Positions 25,946 through 35,166 of a stretch of 64,000 nt of DNA are shown here, one piece after another (positions within the stretch are counted from its first letter, which is position 1; every line of letters starts with the position of its first letter). The position numbers were made by a program, and so were the translations under genes. The DNA is from Planktothricoides sp. SR001 (GTDB lineage Bacteria > Cyanobacteriota > Cyanobacteriia > Cyanobacteriales > Laspinemataceae). The notes under the pieces are model-generated. The model saw only the letters and a program-made list of their open reading frames with translations, ran no database searches and had not been told where the DNA came from. The stretch is taken from positions 1 to 64,000 of the forward strand of contig NZ_LIUQ01000031.1 in NCBI RefSeq assembly GCF_001276715.1, in the 5' to 3' direction.

Positions 25946-26419
25946 ATGATTAAATCTTGGATGGCGATCGCGGCAATAACTGTTTTAGTAGCGATCGCGG
26001 TAAATCGACTAAATGTGGATGATGTTCGCTGGTTTAATCGGCTACAACGACCAAAATGGCTGACTTTTGAACGCTTAATTCCTTTAATTTGGACAATTAT
26101 TTTTATTTGCGGGGCTTGGTCAGCGGTGATTGTGTGGGAAAGCCGCCCTGGAACCCTAAGAACTTGGGTATTTATGGCCTTTTATTTAGGGTTAGAAATG
26201 GTGACAATTGCCTATACTCCCGTGATGTGTAAACTCCAAAGTTTAAAAGCCGGAACAATTATTGGGGGAACCGGGGCAATTTTAAGTGTAATGTTAGCGG
26301 TCAGCGTTTTTCCGGTGTCTTCTTGGGCATCTATTTTACTCTTGCCTTATGTGCTTTGGAGTCCCATTGGTACTTATACAACTTGGGCAATGATTGGGTT
26401 AAATCCTGATAGTGAATAA
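25946..26419 (+). CDS. TspO/MBR-like membrane protein
   Basis: 157 residues with five hydrophobic segments. The first loop contains WFNRLQRPKWLTFERLIPLIWTI, the position of the conserved PPGWVFGPVW-type motif of TspO/peripheral benzodiazepine receptor proteins, and the last segment has LPYVLWSPIGTYTTWAMIGLN. TspO proteins bind tetrapyrroles and influence stress signalling. This is a divergent member, so the functional analogy is weak. Confidence 0.75.
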   Translation: MIKSWMAIAAITVLVAIAVNRLNVDDVRWFNRLQRPKWLTFERLIPLIWTIIFICGAWSAVIVWESRPGTLRTWVFMAFYLGLEMVTIAYTPVMCKLQSLKAGTIIGGTGAILSVMLAVSVFPVSSWASILLLPYVLWSPIGTYTTWAMIGLNPDSE

Positions 26420-26453
26420 GCATCTATTAATGTTATTCTTTATTGGTTATTTT

Positions 26454-26592
26454 TTACAGCGTTTTTCATCTGAATAGAATAAGTAAGGGCGAAGCATGAC
26501 CGGATTAAATGTCTGCTTTTAAGCCACAAATATCTGCGGTCATGCTTCGCCCCTACGAAAATTTGTGGTTTAGCAACCTGAAAACCGCTGTA
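26454..26592. mobile_element. MITE-like element, copy 1
   Basis: 139 bp bounded by TTACAGCG.TTTTCA and its inverted partner TGAAAACCGCTGTA. Inside is an inverted pair of AGGGCGAAGCATGACCGG. The ends match those of the elements at 44968-45221 and 63776-63934. No coding capacity. Confidence 0.75.
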
Positions 26593-26663
26593 TTCGGCTC
26601 GGCAAACAACAAACAACAAACAACCAATAACCAATAACCAATAACTATTCGATAAAAGTTCTT

Positions 26664-27515
26664 TTAATTTCTACCTTCTTCTTCTTGCTGTTCGTGTTCG
26701 ACGACAAAAACATTAGAATAAAGGTTGGCAATAATTTGTTGACCGTGCTGAGTTAAGGAGAGATAACTTAAAGCATCTTTCACATAAGGATAAACCCCAT
26801 GCCAATAAAACTTAGCATAATTTTTTCGCAAGTCTCCGGGATGCCGATACCCTAAAGCTTTGTTGGTTCCGGTTTCTTCAAATTCATAAAATAATGCGCC
26901 AATTTTCTTTAAATAACGGGGATCGCTGAGTTGACCAATTAAATCAGCGGCTCGGACTAACCCCGGAGAGTTGATGGTATCTTGATGATCTTCGGCTTTG
27001 GGAACGGGAAAACGAGTCAGTTCTATATTTTGTTTAATTAATTCCGCATCGATTAATTTATGACCGCCAAATCTTTCATCAATAAACAGTTTCGCCCGGT
27101 CTACATGATAAGGAGTTAAGCTGGCATCGGATGCCCCCGGTTGAAGATAAACCATGTCGCCATTTTTTCCGGTGGCATAATATCCGTTTTTATCTTGGCG
27201 ACAAACTCCCTTGACATAGCCGATGTCATGGCAGACTAAGGAAATAATATAGTGTAACCAATCTTCGCAGGAAATGCCCCCTTCCCGAATATGTTTTCCT
27301 CGGAGAATTTCCTGACCCACTAGGGTGACTAAAATGGTGTGTTCGACATTATGGTATAAGGCGTCACTATTGGCAATATTTTCTAAGGCCATAGACCCAG
27401 CCCAGGCAATAATTTCCGCATAGTCTGGTTTGTAGCCTCCGTAGGTTCGACGGTAGCCATCTTGGATTTTTTGCACAAAGGAGTCAATCAGTAGTTCAGT
27501 CGCGTTAAAAAACAT
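26664..27515 (-). CDS. HD-domain metalloprotein (Npun_R2479-like)
   Basis: 283 residues from the preferred ATG at 27515 (MFFNATELLIDSFVQKIQDG); a TTG 30 codons upstream would add a tail that I do not consider native. Metal-binding HD-phosphohydrolase motifs are present: an upstream His in YHNVEHTILV, the HD doublet in ISLVCHDIGYVKG, and a later RAADLIGQLSDPRYL. The family is widespread in cyanobacteria as a predicted metal-dependent phosphohydrolase; its substrate is unknown. It ends in a short acidic tail (EHEQQEEEGRN). Confidence 0.8.
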   Translation of the reverse strand: MFFNATELLIDSFVQKIQDGYRRTYGGYKPDYAEIIAWAGSMALENIANSDALYHNVEHTILVTLVGQEILRGKHIREGGISCEDWLHYIISLVCHDIGYVKGVCRQDKNGYYATGKNGDMVYLQPGASDASLTPYHVDRAKLFIDERFGGHKLIDAELIKQNIELTRFPVPKAEDHQDTINSPGLVRAADLIGQLSDPRYLKKIGALFYEFEETGTNKALGYRHPGDLRKNYAKFYWHGVYPYVKDALSYLSLTQHGQQIIANLYSNVFVVEHEQQEEEGRN

Positions 27516-28066
27516 ATTTTTTGACAACGAGAAATTGTGACGATAGACGATCGCAGAGGCGAGACCTTTCCCTTTTTTTGGGTGATACCAAATTCGCTGG
27601 CTCAATAAACCATTTTATTATAATCCCCTAAAATACTTATGGATTCCCGCTTTCGCGGGAATGACATATTACTTTATCAGTGGGTTTTGCGAACCGTATT
27701 TGGTACGGTTTATTCGGGAAATTATGCCATCTCTGGATCTAATTTAACAGAGAAACTGTGATGCCGGTTTGGTGGGATTGGGGGTTGGGGTCTTTACCCC
27801 TCAATTGCCCGATCGCCCATAGCGTCCCGTAGGAAATCGCCTCTTGCTTCTGGGATGGCTTTACTGGTTGTTCAACCAGCCACTTGACACTGTTGAAAGC
27901 CGACGAAGAATCCCTACCCGATTTACTGGGCGATCGCCTCTAAGTTTTTCTGCTTACGGCAATCGATGCCAGACGGCACAGGACTGAATATGAACAATCT
28001 AAAATTTTGGCAACTTTTCTTTACATTACGTTAATATTAGTTACATGGTCGTCAAGGGAAAGAATC
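27516..28066. other. Intergenic region with a few repeats
   Basis: About 550 bp between divergent genes. It contains a GGATTCCCGC-TTTC-GCGGGAATGACA inverted repeat (27642-27666) and a GCGTCCCGTAGGAAATCGCC sequence (27812-27831) that recurs near 35136. No convincing gene is seen. The promoter of the efflux operon should lie near its right end. Confidence 0.65.
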
Positions 28067-29998
28067 ATGGGCTATGAATCTTTATCAAATCTAGAAGACG
28101 CAGTTAAAGAGGATCCTAAGCGTCAGGAAACTGCCGATTCCGCGATAGCGGAGGCTTTTGCGAATCGCACTGAGGATCTAGCCGCAACATCCGAGATTGA
28201 TGGGGATGAAATAGGCGATTCCCTACCGGGATCCGCTTTGCGCCATCGCGCCGCTGATGTAGCGGAGGATGAAGACGAAGCGGAGGATGAAGTCGAGAAA
28301 AAATCAGAATGGTTGTTACGATCGCTGCCGACAATGGCGGTAGGCATCGTCATTGGGGTGGCGATCGCCCTTGGTGGCATGGGTTTTGCCGATACAGGTA
28401 AGGGTAATGCCCCCGCAACTAATTCCGATGGGAAAGTGGCTGCTGCCGGTGCAACCGGGGCAGCACAAGTAAACCTTCCAGGAGCCAGCCAAACTGTCAC
28501 CGTGGCAGGGGTGAAAAGCGATCGCATTGCGCGAGCCATGGAAGCCACTGGAACGGTTCAAGCCTTAGATTTGCTGCCGATTTTGCCCCAATCTCCTGGC
28601 TTACAAATTCAACAAGTTTTAGTCGATGAAGGGGATTTTGTCACCGCTGGTCAAGTCATGGCCATTTTGGATGACTCCGTAGTGCGATCGCAGATATTAG
28701 ATGCCCAAGCCCAGGTAGAATCCCTGCGTTCTAGCCAAATCCAAACCGAAGCCGGGGTATGGCAGGCGAAATCCGCTTTGGAACAAGCGCAAGCCGGTGA
28801 AAGCGAGGCACAGGCAGCAATTTCCCAAGCACAGGCGGCGAAATCAGAAGCGGAAGCAGGACTAAGAAGCGCGATCGCTGCCAAGTCGGAAGTTGAAGCC
28901 GCCCTAGCTGGAGCACAAGCGGCGAAAGTGGAAGCCGAAGCCGGACGAGCGCAAGCGGTGGCCAATCTTGCCAGAGCCAAAGCCGAATTAGCCCAAGCAG
29001 AACGGGAGTTACAACGCTATCAATCATTAGCCAGTGCGGGCGCCATTTCTCAACAAGAACTCGATAACCGCCTGACTACAGTGGAAAATGCCCTGGAAGC
29101 GGTGCGGGTGGCGGAGGCCAATATTAAAAGTGCCGATGCCCGAATTCAAAGCGCCGTGGCTAATATCAGCAGTACCGAAGCGCGGGTCAAGAGTGTCGAA
29201 TCCAATGTCAGCAGTGCCGCCGCCAGAGTAGAAAGTGCCGTGGCTAACATTCGTAATGCCGAAGCCCGACTGGAAAGAGCCGCAGCCAACGTCACCAGCG
29301 CTCAGTCCCAGGTAGAAAGCGCCCGCGCTACGGTCAACAGTGCGGCGGCCAATGTTATAAGCAGTCAAGCCAGGGCAGAACAAGTCCAAACTCAGGGCGA
29401 TCGAACCCTGGTTCGGGCTCCCGCCAGTGGCATTGTGGCCGAACGAATTGCCCGCGTGGGGGATGTCACCAGTGGCTCTGGCAAACTTTTTTCGATTATT
29501 GCTAATGGTGAGTTAGAACTCCATGTCAAAGTCCCGGAAACCCAGTTACCTCTGGTCAAAATTGGCGCTAGTGTCAAAGTGACATCGGATGCAGACTCGC
29601 GAATTGACCTACAGGGAACCGTGCGAGAAATTTCCCCTTTGATTGATGCCAATAGTCGTCAAGCCACGGTCAAGGTTAGTTTACCAAGTAGCGATTTGTT
29701 GCGATCGGGGATGTTTTTGCGGGCGGCTTTAACCACCAGTACCACGGAGGGATTAATTGTCCCGGCAAAAGCTGTGTTACCTCAAGCCGATGGCAGTTCG
29801 ATTGTTTATCGCCTTAAGGACAACGACATCGTAGAAGCACAACCTGTTCAGGTTGGTCAAGTCATTAACGCTGTGGGTAATGACCTATCCAAGGCCACTA
29901 TAGAAATTCAGTCGGGTTTAGAGGTAGGCGATGCCATTGTAGTTGATGGGGCGGCTTTTGTGAAAAATGGCGATCGCGTCAAAGTAGTTGATAATTGA
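28067..29998 (+). CDS. RND efflux periplasmic adaptor (membrane fusion protein)
   Basis: 643 residues from the ATG at 28067, which follows AAGGGAA. An acidic cytoplasmic leader (~85 residues) precedes one membrane helix (TMAVGIVIGVAIALGGMGFA). Then come the usual half-lipoyl motif (QVLVDEGDFVTAGQVMAILD), a very long alanine-rich helical hairpin (SAVANIRNAEARLERAAANV and similar heptads, ~250 residues), the returning half-lipoyl (RTLVRAPASGIVAERIARVG) and the beta-barrel/membrane-proximal domains (LHVKVPETQLPLVKIGASVK). The adaptor links the inner-membrane pump to an outer-membrane channel. It is longer than AcrA because of the leader and the long hairpin. The pump gene follows within 100 bp. 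Confidence 0.93.
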   Translation: MGYESLSNLEDAVKEDPKRQETADSAIAEAFANRTEDLAATSEIDGDEIGDSLPGSALRHRAADVAEDEDEAEDEVEKKSEWLLRSLPTMAVGIVIGVAIALGGMGFADTGKGNAPATNSDGKVAAAGATGAAQVNLPGASQTVTVAGVKSDRIARAMEATGTVQALDLLPILPQSPGLQIQQVLVDEGDFVTAGQVMAILDDSVVRSQILDAQAQVESLRSSQIQTEAGVWQAKSALEQAQAGESEAQAAISQAQAAKSEAEAGLRSAIAAKSEVEAALAGAQAAKVEAEAGRAQAVANLARAKAELAQAERELQRYQSLASAGAISQQELDNRLTTVENALEAVRVAEANIKSADARIQSAVANISSTEARVKSVESNVSSAAARVESAVANIRNAEARLERAAANVTSAQSQVESARATVNSAAANVISSQARAEQVQTQGDRTLVRAPASGIVAERIARVGDVTSGSGKLFSIIANGELELHVKVPETQLPLVKIGASVKVTSDADSRIDLQGTVREISPLIDANSRQATVKVSLPSSDLLRSGMFLRAALTTSTTEGLIVPAKAVLPQADGSSIVYRLKDNDIVEAQPVQVGQVINAVGNDLSKATIEIQSGLEVGDAIVVDGAAFVKNGDRVKVVDN

Positions 29999-30050
29999 TA
30001 ATTGATAATTGATAATTGTCAATTATTAATTATTAATTATCAATTAATGC
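29990..30050. repeat. TTGATAATTG tandem/inverted repeat between adaptor and pump genes
   Basis: Four to five copies of a 10-bp TTGATAATTG-like unit followed by its inverted TCAATTATTAATTATTAATT counterpart, able to fold into an AT-rich hairpin in the efflux operon's spacer. Confidence 0.85.
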
Positions 30051-30091
30051 CAACCACCAACAATCAACCACCAACCACCAACAAATAATAA

Positions 30092-33000
30092 ATGTCATTT
30101 AATATTTCTGCTTGGTCGATTAAAAAACCCGTCCCGGTCTTGGTCATGTTTATGATCATGACTTTTGTTGGCTTAATGTCCTTTAGTCAATTGGGCATTG
30201 ATTCTAATCCCAATATTGATATCCCGATAGTCAGTGTCACTGTCACCCAACCGGGGGCAGGCCCTGTAGAGTTAGAATCCCAAGTCACGAAAAAAGTTGA
30301 AGACGCGGTGGCGGGCTTGGGTAATATTGACGAACTGAGTTCAACAGTCACCGATGGGGTTTCTACCACGGTGATTAATTTTGTCTTGGGAACGGATACC
30401 GATCGCGCCACCAATGATGTTCGCAATGCGGTTTCCCAAATTCGTCAAGAATTGCCCCAAGATGTGAATGACCCGATCGTGCAACGGTTGGAATTTGCCG
30501 GTGGGCCAATTATGACTTACGCGGTGGTGTCGGAGCGGCGATCGGTGGAAGAACTGAGCGATTTAACCGATCGCACCATTGCCCGTGCCTTGTTGCAAGT
30601 GCCAGGAGTGGCGCAGGTGAATCGGTTGGGTGGGGTTGACCGAGAAATTCGGGTGAATTTAAACCCCAAACGGTTGCAAGCCTTGGGCATCACTGCCACC
30701 GATGTGAATAATCAAATTCGGGCGTTTAACATTAACTTACCTGGTGGGCGATCGGACAGTGCCGGAGTCGAACGCAATATCCGCACCCTGGGTTCTGCCC
30801 CCACCGTGAACACCCTGAAAAGCTACGGCATTATCTTACCTAGTGGCGAGTCAGTCCCCTTGGAAAGTTTAGCGGAAGTGGAAGATGGGGTGGCGGAAAT
30901 TCGCCAATCCGCTCGCTACAATGGTCAGCCCGTAGTCACGTTCTCGGTATTACGCAGCAGTGGCAGCACCTTGGTCAGCGTGGAAGAAGGGGTGCGCGAG
31001 GTAGTGGCGGAATTAGAAAAAACCCTCCCTGAAGATATCAACTTCGAGTTGATTGTCACCAGGGCCGACTCAATTCGCGAATCTTATCAAGGATCCGTTG
31101 AGTCTTTGATCATGGCCTGTGTGCTGACTACGATTACCGTCGGGATATTTTTGAAAAATTGGCGATCGACCTTAATTACCGGGAGTTCCTTGCCCCTGTC
31201 GATTATTCCTACCTTTGCCGTGATGAAATCCCTGGACTATACCCTCAATGGGATGACTTTGCTGGCTCTATCTTTGGCGGTGGGTAACTTGGTGGACGAT
31301 ACCATCTGCATGATTGAAAATATCGACACTCACCTGAATATGGGCAAACGTCCTTTTCAGGCTGCCCTCGATGCCACATCAGAGCTTGGTTTTGCCGTAG
31401 TTGCCACCACTGCCACCATTGTGGCAGTCTTTTTGCCCGTGGCTTTTATGGGTGGAGTACCGGGTCAGTTTTTCCAACCGTTTGGGGTGACGATCGCCGT
31501 TTCCAGTATGTTTTCTACCCTGGTCGCCATCACTATCACCCCGATCTTCAGTGCTTATTTACTGAAAGAGAGAAACTCGGATTCTGAAAGAAACCCGGTT
31601 TCTGGGGTTTCTAAAATTCAACCCTATCGCCGCTTGCTCACTTGGGCTTTAAAGCATCGGATTACTACCTTATTAATGGCCTTAGCATTTTTTATTGGCA
31701 GTTTGCAGCTAGTCCCCTATATTCCCAAAGGTCTATTTAGTAGCGGCGATATTGGTTTAAGTACGGTCAATATTGAATTGCCCCCTGGTTCTACTTTGCA
31801 GGATACGGAAATCGTGGCGCAACGCACCACGGCACTATTGCAGGAAGAACCAGCCGTAAAAAGTATTTTGGAAACGGTTGGCAGTGGGGGAAGCGATCGC
31901 AGTGTTAACAACGCTGTAATCTATGTGAATTTAGTTCCCAAGAGCGATCGGGAAATGTCGCAACAAGAATTTGAGCAGCAAATGCGATCCAAGTTTAAAG
32001 AAATTCCCGGCGCGAGAATTAGTTTTGCCTCCAGAGGTGCCCGCAGTCAAAGCAAGGACTTATCCATTGTGCTGAAAAGCAATAATCCCCAAGAATTGAA
32101 AATGGCGGCAGATACGGTGGAAACCCAAATGCGTCAAATCCCCGGATTAGTAGAAGTCTCATCTTCAGCTTCTTTAGTTAAACCAGAGATTTTGATTAAA
32201 CCCGACCCCCAGCGGGCCGCAGATTTAGGAGTTTCCGTACAGGCGATCGCCCGGACTGCTTCCCTAGCCACTATTGGGGATACGGAATCCAACCTGGCCA
32301 AATTTGACTTGAGCGATCGGCAAATTCCCATCCGAGTGCAGTTAGCCCAGGAATATCGCGACAACCTCGAACTGCTGAAAAATCTGCAAATCCCCAGCCA
32401 AAAGGGAATTTTGGTGCCCTTGTCTGCGGTCGCTGATATTACTCTGGGGAGTGGACCCGCACAAATTGAACGATTTGATCGTGCCCGACAAGTTACACTG
32501 GCCGCCAATTTAGAAGGCATATCCCTGGGACAAGGACTCGCCGCTGTCCGAGCATTACCGGCAATGAGTTCTCTGCCCCCTAGTGTAGAGGAACAGCCTT
32601 CGGGCAATGCCGAAATTATGCAAGATATTTTCGGTCGTTTCTTAGGCGCACTTTTCCTGGCGATACTTTGTATCTATGCCATTTTAGTCTTGCTTTACAA
32701 CAATTTCTTGCATCCTATCACCATTCTGGTATCTTTGCCTTTATCTGTGGGCGGAGCGTTTTTAGCCCTATTAATTACTCAGAAAGAGTTAGGATTATTT
32801 GCCCTAATTGGTATGGTGTTATTGATGGGGTTAGTAACAAAAAATGCCATTTTGTTAGTAGATTGCACGTTAGCCAACCAAGAAGAAGGATTAAAGCAGT
32901 TTAAAGCCGTATTAGAGGCGGGAGTTTCTCGCTTACGACCGATTTTAATGACTGCCTTTTCGACAATTGTAGGGATGATTCCCAATGCTTTGGAAATTGG

Positions 33001-33214
33001 GGCGGGGGCTGAGGTCAATTCCCCAATGGCGATCGCGGTTCTTGGCGGTTTTTCCACTTCCACCCTACTAACTTTAGTGGTCGTGCCGGTTTTATTCACT
33101 TATATTGATGGGTTCCAGCGGTGGTTTTTTGGTCTATTTACTGGTAAAAATCGGCGGCGTCGCTTAAAATCTGTAGCGAAAGCTAGGAAAAAACAGGTCA
33201 AACAGAATGCTTGA
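30092..33214 (+). CDS. RND efflux pump permease (AcrB/HAE family)
   Basis: 1040-residue proton-driven resistance-nodulation-division transporter. N-terminal membrane start ISAWSIKKPVPVLVMFMIMT, PGAGPVELESQVTKKVEDAV in the porter domain, GNLVDDTICMIENID in the fourth membrane helix (the Asp pair of the proton relay) and GLVTKNAILLVDCTLANQEEG in the C-terminal half are all visible. Two repeats of six membrane helices plus two periplasmic porter/docking regions fit the family length. At residues ~491-508, in the cytoplasmic loop between the two halves, ERNSDSERNPVSGVSKI is encoded by a palindromic repeat. It forms a two-gene operon with the adaptor; no outer-membrane channel gene is near. Confidence 0.95.
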   Translation: MSFNISAWSIKKPVPVLVMFMIMTFVGLMSFSQLGIDSNPNIDIPIVSVTVTQPGAGPVELESQVTKKVEDAVAGLGNIDELSSTVTDGVSTTVINFVLGTDTDRATNDVRNAVSQIRQELPQDVNDPIVQRLEFAGGPIMTYAVVSERRSVEELSDLTDRTIARALLQVPGVAQVNRLGGVDREIRVNLNPKRLQALGITATDVNNQIRAFNINLPGGRSDSAGVERNIRTLGSAPTVNTLKSYGIILPSGESVPLESLAEVEDGVAEIRQSARYNGQPVVTFSVLRSSGSTLVSVEEGVREVVAELEKTLPEDINFELIVTRADSIRESYQGSVESLIMACVLTTITVGIFLKNWRSTLITGSSLPLSIIPTFAVMKSLDYTLNGMTLLALSLAVGNLVDDTICMIENIDTHLNMGKRPFQAALDATSELGFAVVATTATIVAVFLPVAFMGGVPGQFFQPFGVTIAVSSMFSTLVAITITPIFSAYLLKERNSDSERNPVSGVSKIQPYRRLLTWALKHRITTLLMALAFFIGSLQLVPYIPKGLFSSGDIGLSTVNIELPPGSTLQDTEIVAQRTTALLQEEPAVKSILETVGSGGSDRSVNNAVIYVNLVPKSDREMSQQEFEQQMRSKFKEIPGARISFASRGARSQSKDLSIVLKSNNPQELKMAADTVETQMRQIPGLVEVSSSASLVKPEILIKPDPQRAADLGVSVQAIARTASLATIGDTESNLAKFDLSDRQIPIRVQLAQEYRDNLELLKNLQIPSQKGILVPLSAVADITLGSGPAQIERFDRARQVTLAANLEGISLGQGLAAVRALPAMSSLPPSVEEQPSGNAEIMQDIFGRFLGALFLAILCIYAILVLLYNNFLHPITILVSLPLSVGGAFLALLITQKELGLFALIGMVLLMGLVTKNAILLVDCTLANQEEGLKQFKAVLEAGVSRLRPILMTAFSTIVGMIPNALEIGAGAEVNSPMAIAVLGGFSTSTLLTLVVVPVLFTYIDGFQRWFFGLFTGKNRRRRLKSVAKARKKQVKQNA
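31570..31603. repeat. AGAAACCCGGTTTCT repeat inside the RND pump gene
   Basis: A degenerate copy (AGAAACTCGGATTCT, 31571) is followed by a perfect C-centred copy (31589-31603), in frame, in the loop joining the two halves of the pump. Confidence 0.9.
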
Positions 33215-33452
33215 GTAGGGGGCGGGTTCATGCCCGCCTTTACCCAGTTGTAGTTGTAGGTTGGGTAGAGCGAAGCGAAACCCAACCCCCGCTCCTTTGT
33301 GTCCTTCGTGTCTTTGTGGTGAATCATTCATTATTGAAGGAATAATTTATATTTTAAGTTGTAGCAGTTTCCGCTCCTTTGTGTCCTTCGTGTCTTTGTG
33401 GTGAATCATTCATTATTAAAGCAATAATTTATATTTTAAAATGCTCAAATGG
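33215..33452. repeat. Intergenic GTAGGTTGGG repeat and an ~82-bp direct duplication
   Basis: A GTAGGTTGGG...CCCAAC inverted repeat lies at 33256-33287. A block beginning CGCTCCTTTGTGTCCTTCGT and ending AATAATTTATATTTTAA occurs twice with an 82-bp period (about 33290-33358 and 33372-33440), with few differences. No gene. Confidence 0.85.
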
Positions 33453-33821
33453 TCATTGTTTCCATACGACTAAAATTACCCCATTGACAATCAGACTCAA
33501 GCCGAGAATACGAGTGAGGGGAATGGTTTCTTTGAAGATCCAATAACCCAGTACCACGGCAAAAACATAGCTGAGGGCAGTACATGGGCCAACAATACTC
33601 AGTTTTACACGGGTGAGGACTAAAATATAGGCGATCGCGCCCAAACCGTAGCAAGTCAAACCCACCATTAACTCTGGAATTGTCACGATATTTAATACAT
33701 GAGTAAATAAATTACTCAGATTAACTTTTCCCAGTTTCAAAGCCCCAGACTTTAAAAAAAACTGTCCGGATACGTTAGCGATAATAGACATTAATAATAA
33801 GCAAATTTCGGCAAATTTCAT
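33453..33821 (-). CDS. SMR/EamA-like small membrane transporter
   Basis: 122 residues, four membrane helices. The start MKFAEICLLLMSIIANVSGQ and the pattern YGLGAIAYILVLTRVKLSIV, then ALSYVFAVVLGYWIFKETIP fit the four-helix small-multidrug-resistance/EamA half-unit fold. The gene lies downstream of a GT2 glycosyltransferase on the same strand, 70 bp apart. Such pairs often include an ArnE/ArnF-like subunit that flips a polyprenyl-linked sugar, so a lipid-sugar flippase role is more likely than drug export. This is inference from context. Confidence 0.8.
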   Translation of the reverse strand: MKFAEICLLLMSIIANVSGQFFLKSGALKLGKVNLSNLFTHVLNIVTIPELMVGLTCYGLGAIAYILVLTRVKLSIVGPCTALSYVFAVVLGYWIFKETIPLTRILGLSLIVNGVILVVWKQ

Positions 33822-33891
33822 GGAAATAAATATTTTTTTGTTCGTGTTTGTTCCTTGTTACATTAAGCAAATAAAGACCAATGAGATTAGA

Positions 33892-34827
33892 TCATTGATG
33901 CTTTGGTAAAGAATAAGCCAGATAGACCATCCGTTTAAATTCCCTCCGACCGCGAGCCACTGAATCTAAAATTAACCCACAAGTTAAGCTTAAAAAAGCT
34001 AACAACATAATCGAAGCGGCCAAAATTGCCGTAGGAAATCTGGGTACTAATCCGGTTTCCAGAAAGGTGGCAATCACCGGAAAACCCAGTATCAAGGAAA
34101 TGAGTGCCAAAACGATAGCAATGATACCAAAAAACAAGAAAGGCTGAATTTCTTTAAAAAGCAATAAAGCCGTTCCTAAGACACGAAATCCATCGGTAAA
34201 AGTTCTGAGTTTGCTACTTGAATCGGGATGTCTTTCTGTGTAAATCGTGGGTTCTTCCCCAAAGGGAATCCTTAATTCTAAAGCATGAATGGTTAACTCT
34301 GTTTCCGTTTCAAATCCACTGGATAAAGCGGGAAAAGATTTCACAAATCGATGGGAAAATACTCGATAACCGGACAGCATATCTTGTAGTTTAGCGCCAA
34401 ACAGAAATTGCACGCAGCCGGTTAAAAATAAGTTGCCCGCCCGATGACCGGGACGAAAGGAAATAAAGTCCCCTGTGAGCGATCGCCTGATACCTACTAC
34501 CATATCTAATCTTTCATTTAATAGACGTTGGATTAGTCGGGAAACTGCGGCGACTTCATAAGTATTATCCCCATCGGCCATAACATAAATATCCGCTTCA
34601 ATATCCGCAAACATTCGCCGAATTACATTCCCTTTTCCCTTTTGGGGTTCAAAGCGGACGATTGCGCCCGCTGCTGCTGCTTGGGTGGCTGTATCATCCG
34701 TGGAACGGTTATCGTAAACATAAATCTTGGCTTCGGGAAGTACCGCCCGAAAATCATTGACCACTTGGGCAATGGTTAACCCTTCGTTATGGCAAGGGAG
34801 CAAAACCGCAATCTCCTTTTCTGTCAT
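33892..34827 (-). CDS. GT2-family glycosyltransferase (DPM1/polyprenyl-phosphate type)
   Basis: 311 residues from the ATG at 34827 (MTEKEIAVLLPCHNEG), which follows a GAGGT ribosome site. The upstream in-frame extension would translate a palindromic repeat and is rejected. The GT-A fold shows VLLPCHNEGLTI, YDNRSTDDT, and the DGD metal/nucleotide motif at 85-87 (MADGDNTY). LSGYRVFSHRFVKSFPAL and two C-terminal membrane helices (FLFFGIIAIVLALISLILGF and ILAASIMLLAFLSLTCGLIL) mark it as a membrane-anchored enzyme that loads sugar onto a polyprenyl phosphate. Together with the small membrane protein downstream it suggests envelope glycoconjugate modification. Confidence 0.88.
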   Translation of the reverse strand: MTEKEIAVLLPCHNEGLTIAQVVNDFRAVLPEAKIYVYDNRSTDDTATQAAAAGAIVRFEPQKGKGNVIRRMFADIEADIYVMADGDNTYEVAAVSRLIQRLLNERLDMVVGIRRSLTGDFISFRPGHRAGNLFLTGCVQFLFGAKLQDMLSGYRVFSHRFVKSFPALSSGFETETELTIHALELRIPFGEEPTIYTERHPDSSSKLRTFTDGFRVLGTALLLFKEIQPFLFFGIIAIVLALISLILGFPVIATFLETGLVPRFPTAILAASIMLLAFLSLTCGLILDSVARGRREFKRMVYLAYSLPKHQ

Positions 34828-34838
34828 TTTTACCTCAT

Positions 34839-34928
34839 GTAGGGTTGATTCGCGAATCAACCCTACAATATATTTGTGGTTCACTTGAATAGAAAGCGCT
34901 GTAGGGGCGAATGGCCATTCGCCCCTAC
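34839..34928. repeat. Two perfect palindromes upstream of the GT2 gene
   Basis: A 28-bp palindrome with half-site GTAGGGTTGATTCG (34839-34866) is followed by a 28-bp palindrome with half-site GTAGGGGCGAATGG (34901-34928). The first is close to the GT2 ribosome site and could form a hairpin in its leader. The region up to 35166 holds no gene; a GGCAAAGCATTCG-type repeat lies near 35039. Confidence 0.9.
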
Positions 34929-35166
34929 ATGATTCGTTGCATCATATCAAGGGCTGCTATTACTCAGGATGATTAGTGCTGTTTCATTTATTAATTTTCT
35001 GTAATATTACTTAAGAAAAGTTATTACAATATAGTAGGGGCAAAGCATTCGCGTAACAATCTTGGCGATTCTCCAATCAAATTTCAGCGCGGTAAGCTTT
35101 GCCTTTACGGTGGGCGATCGCCGTTCAGGAAACGTCCCGTAGGGAATCGCCGAAAAATCATAACCG

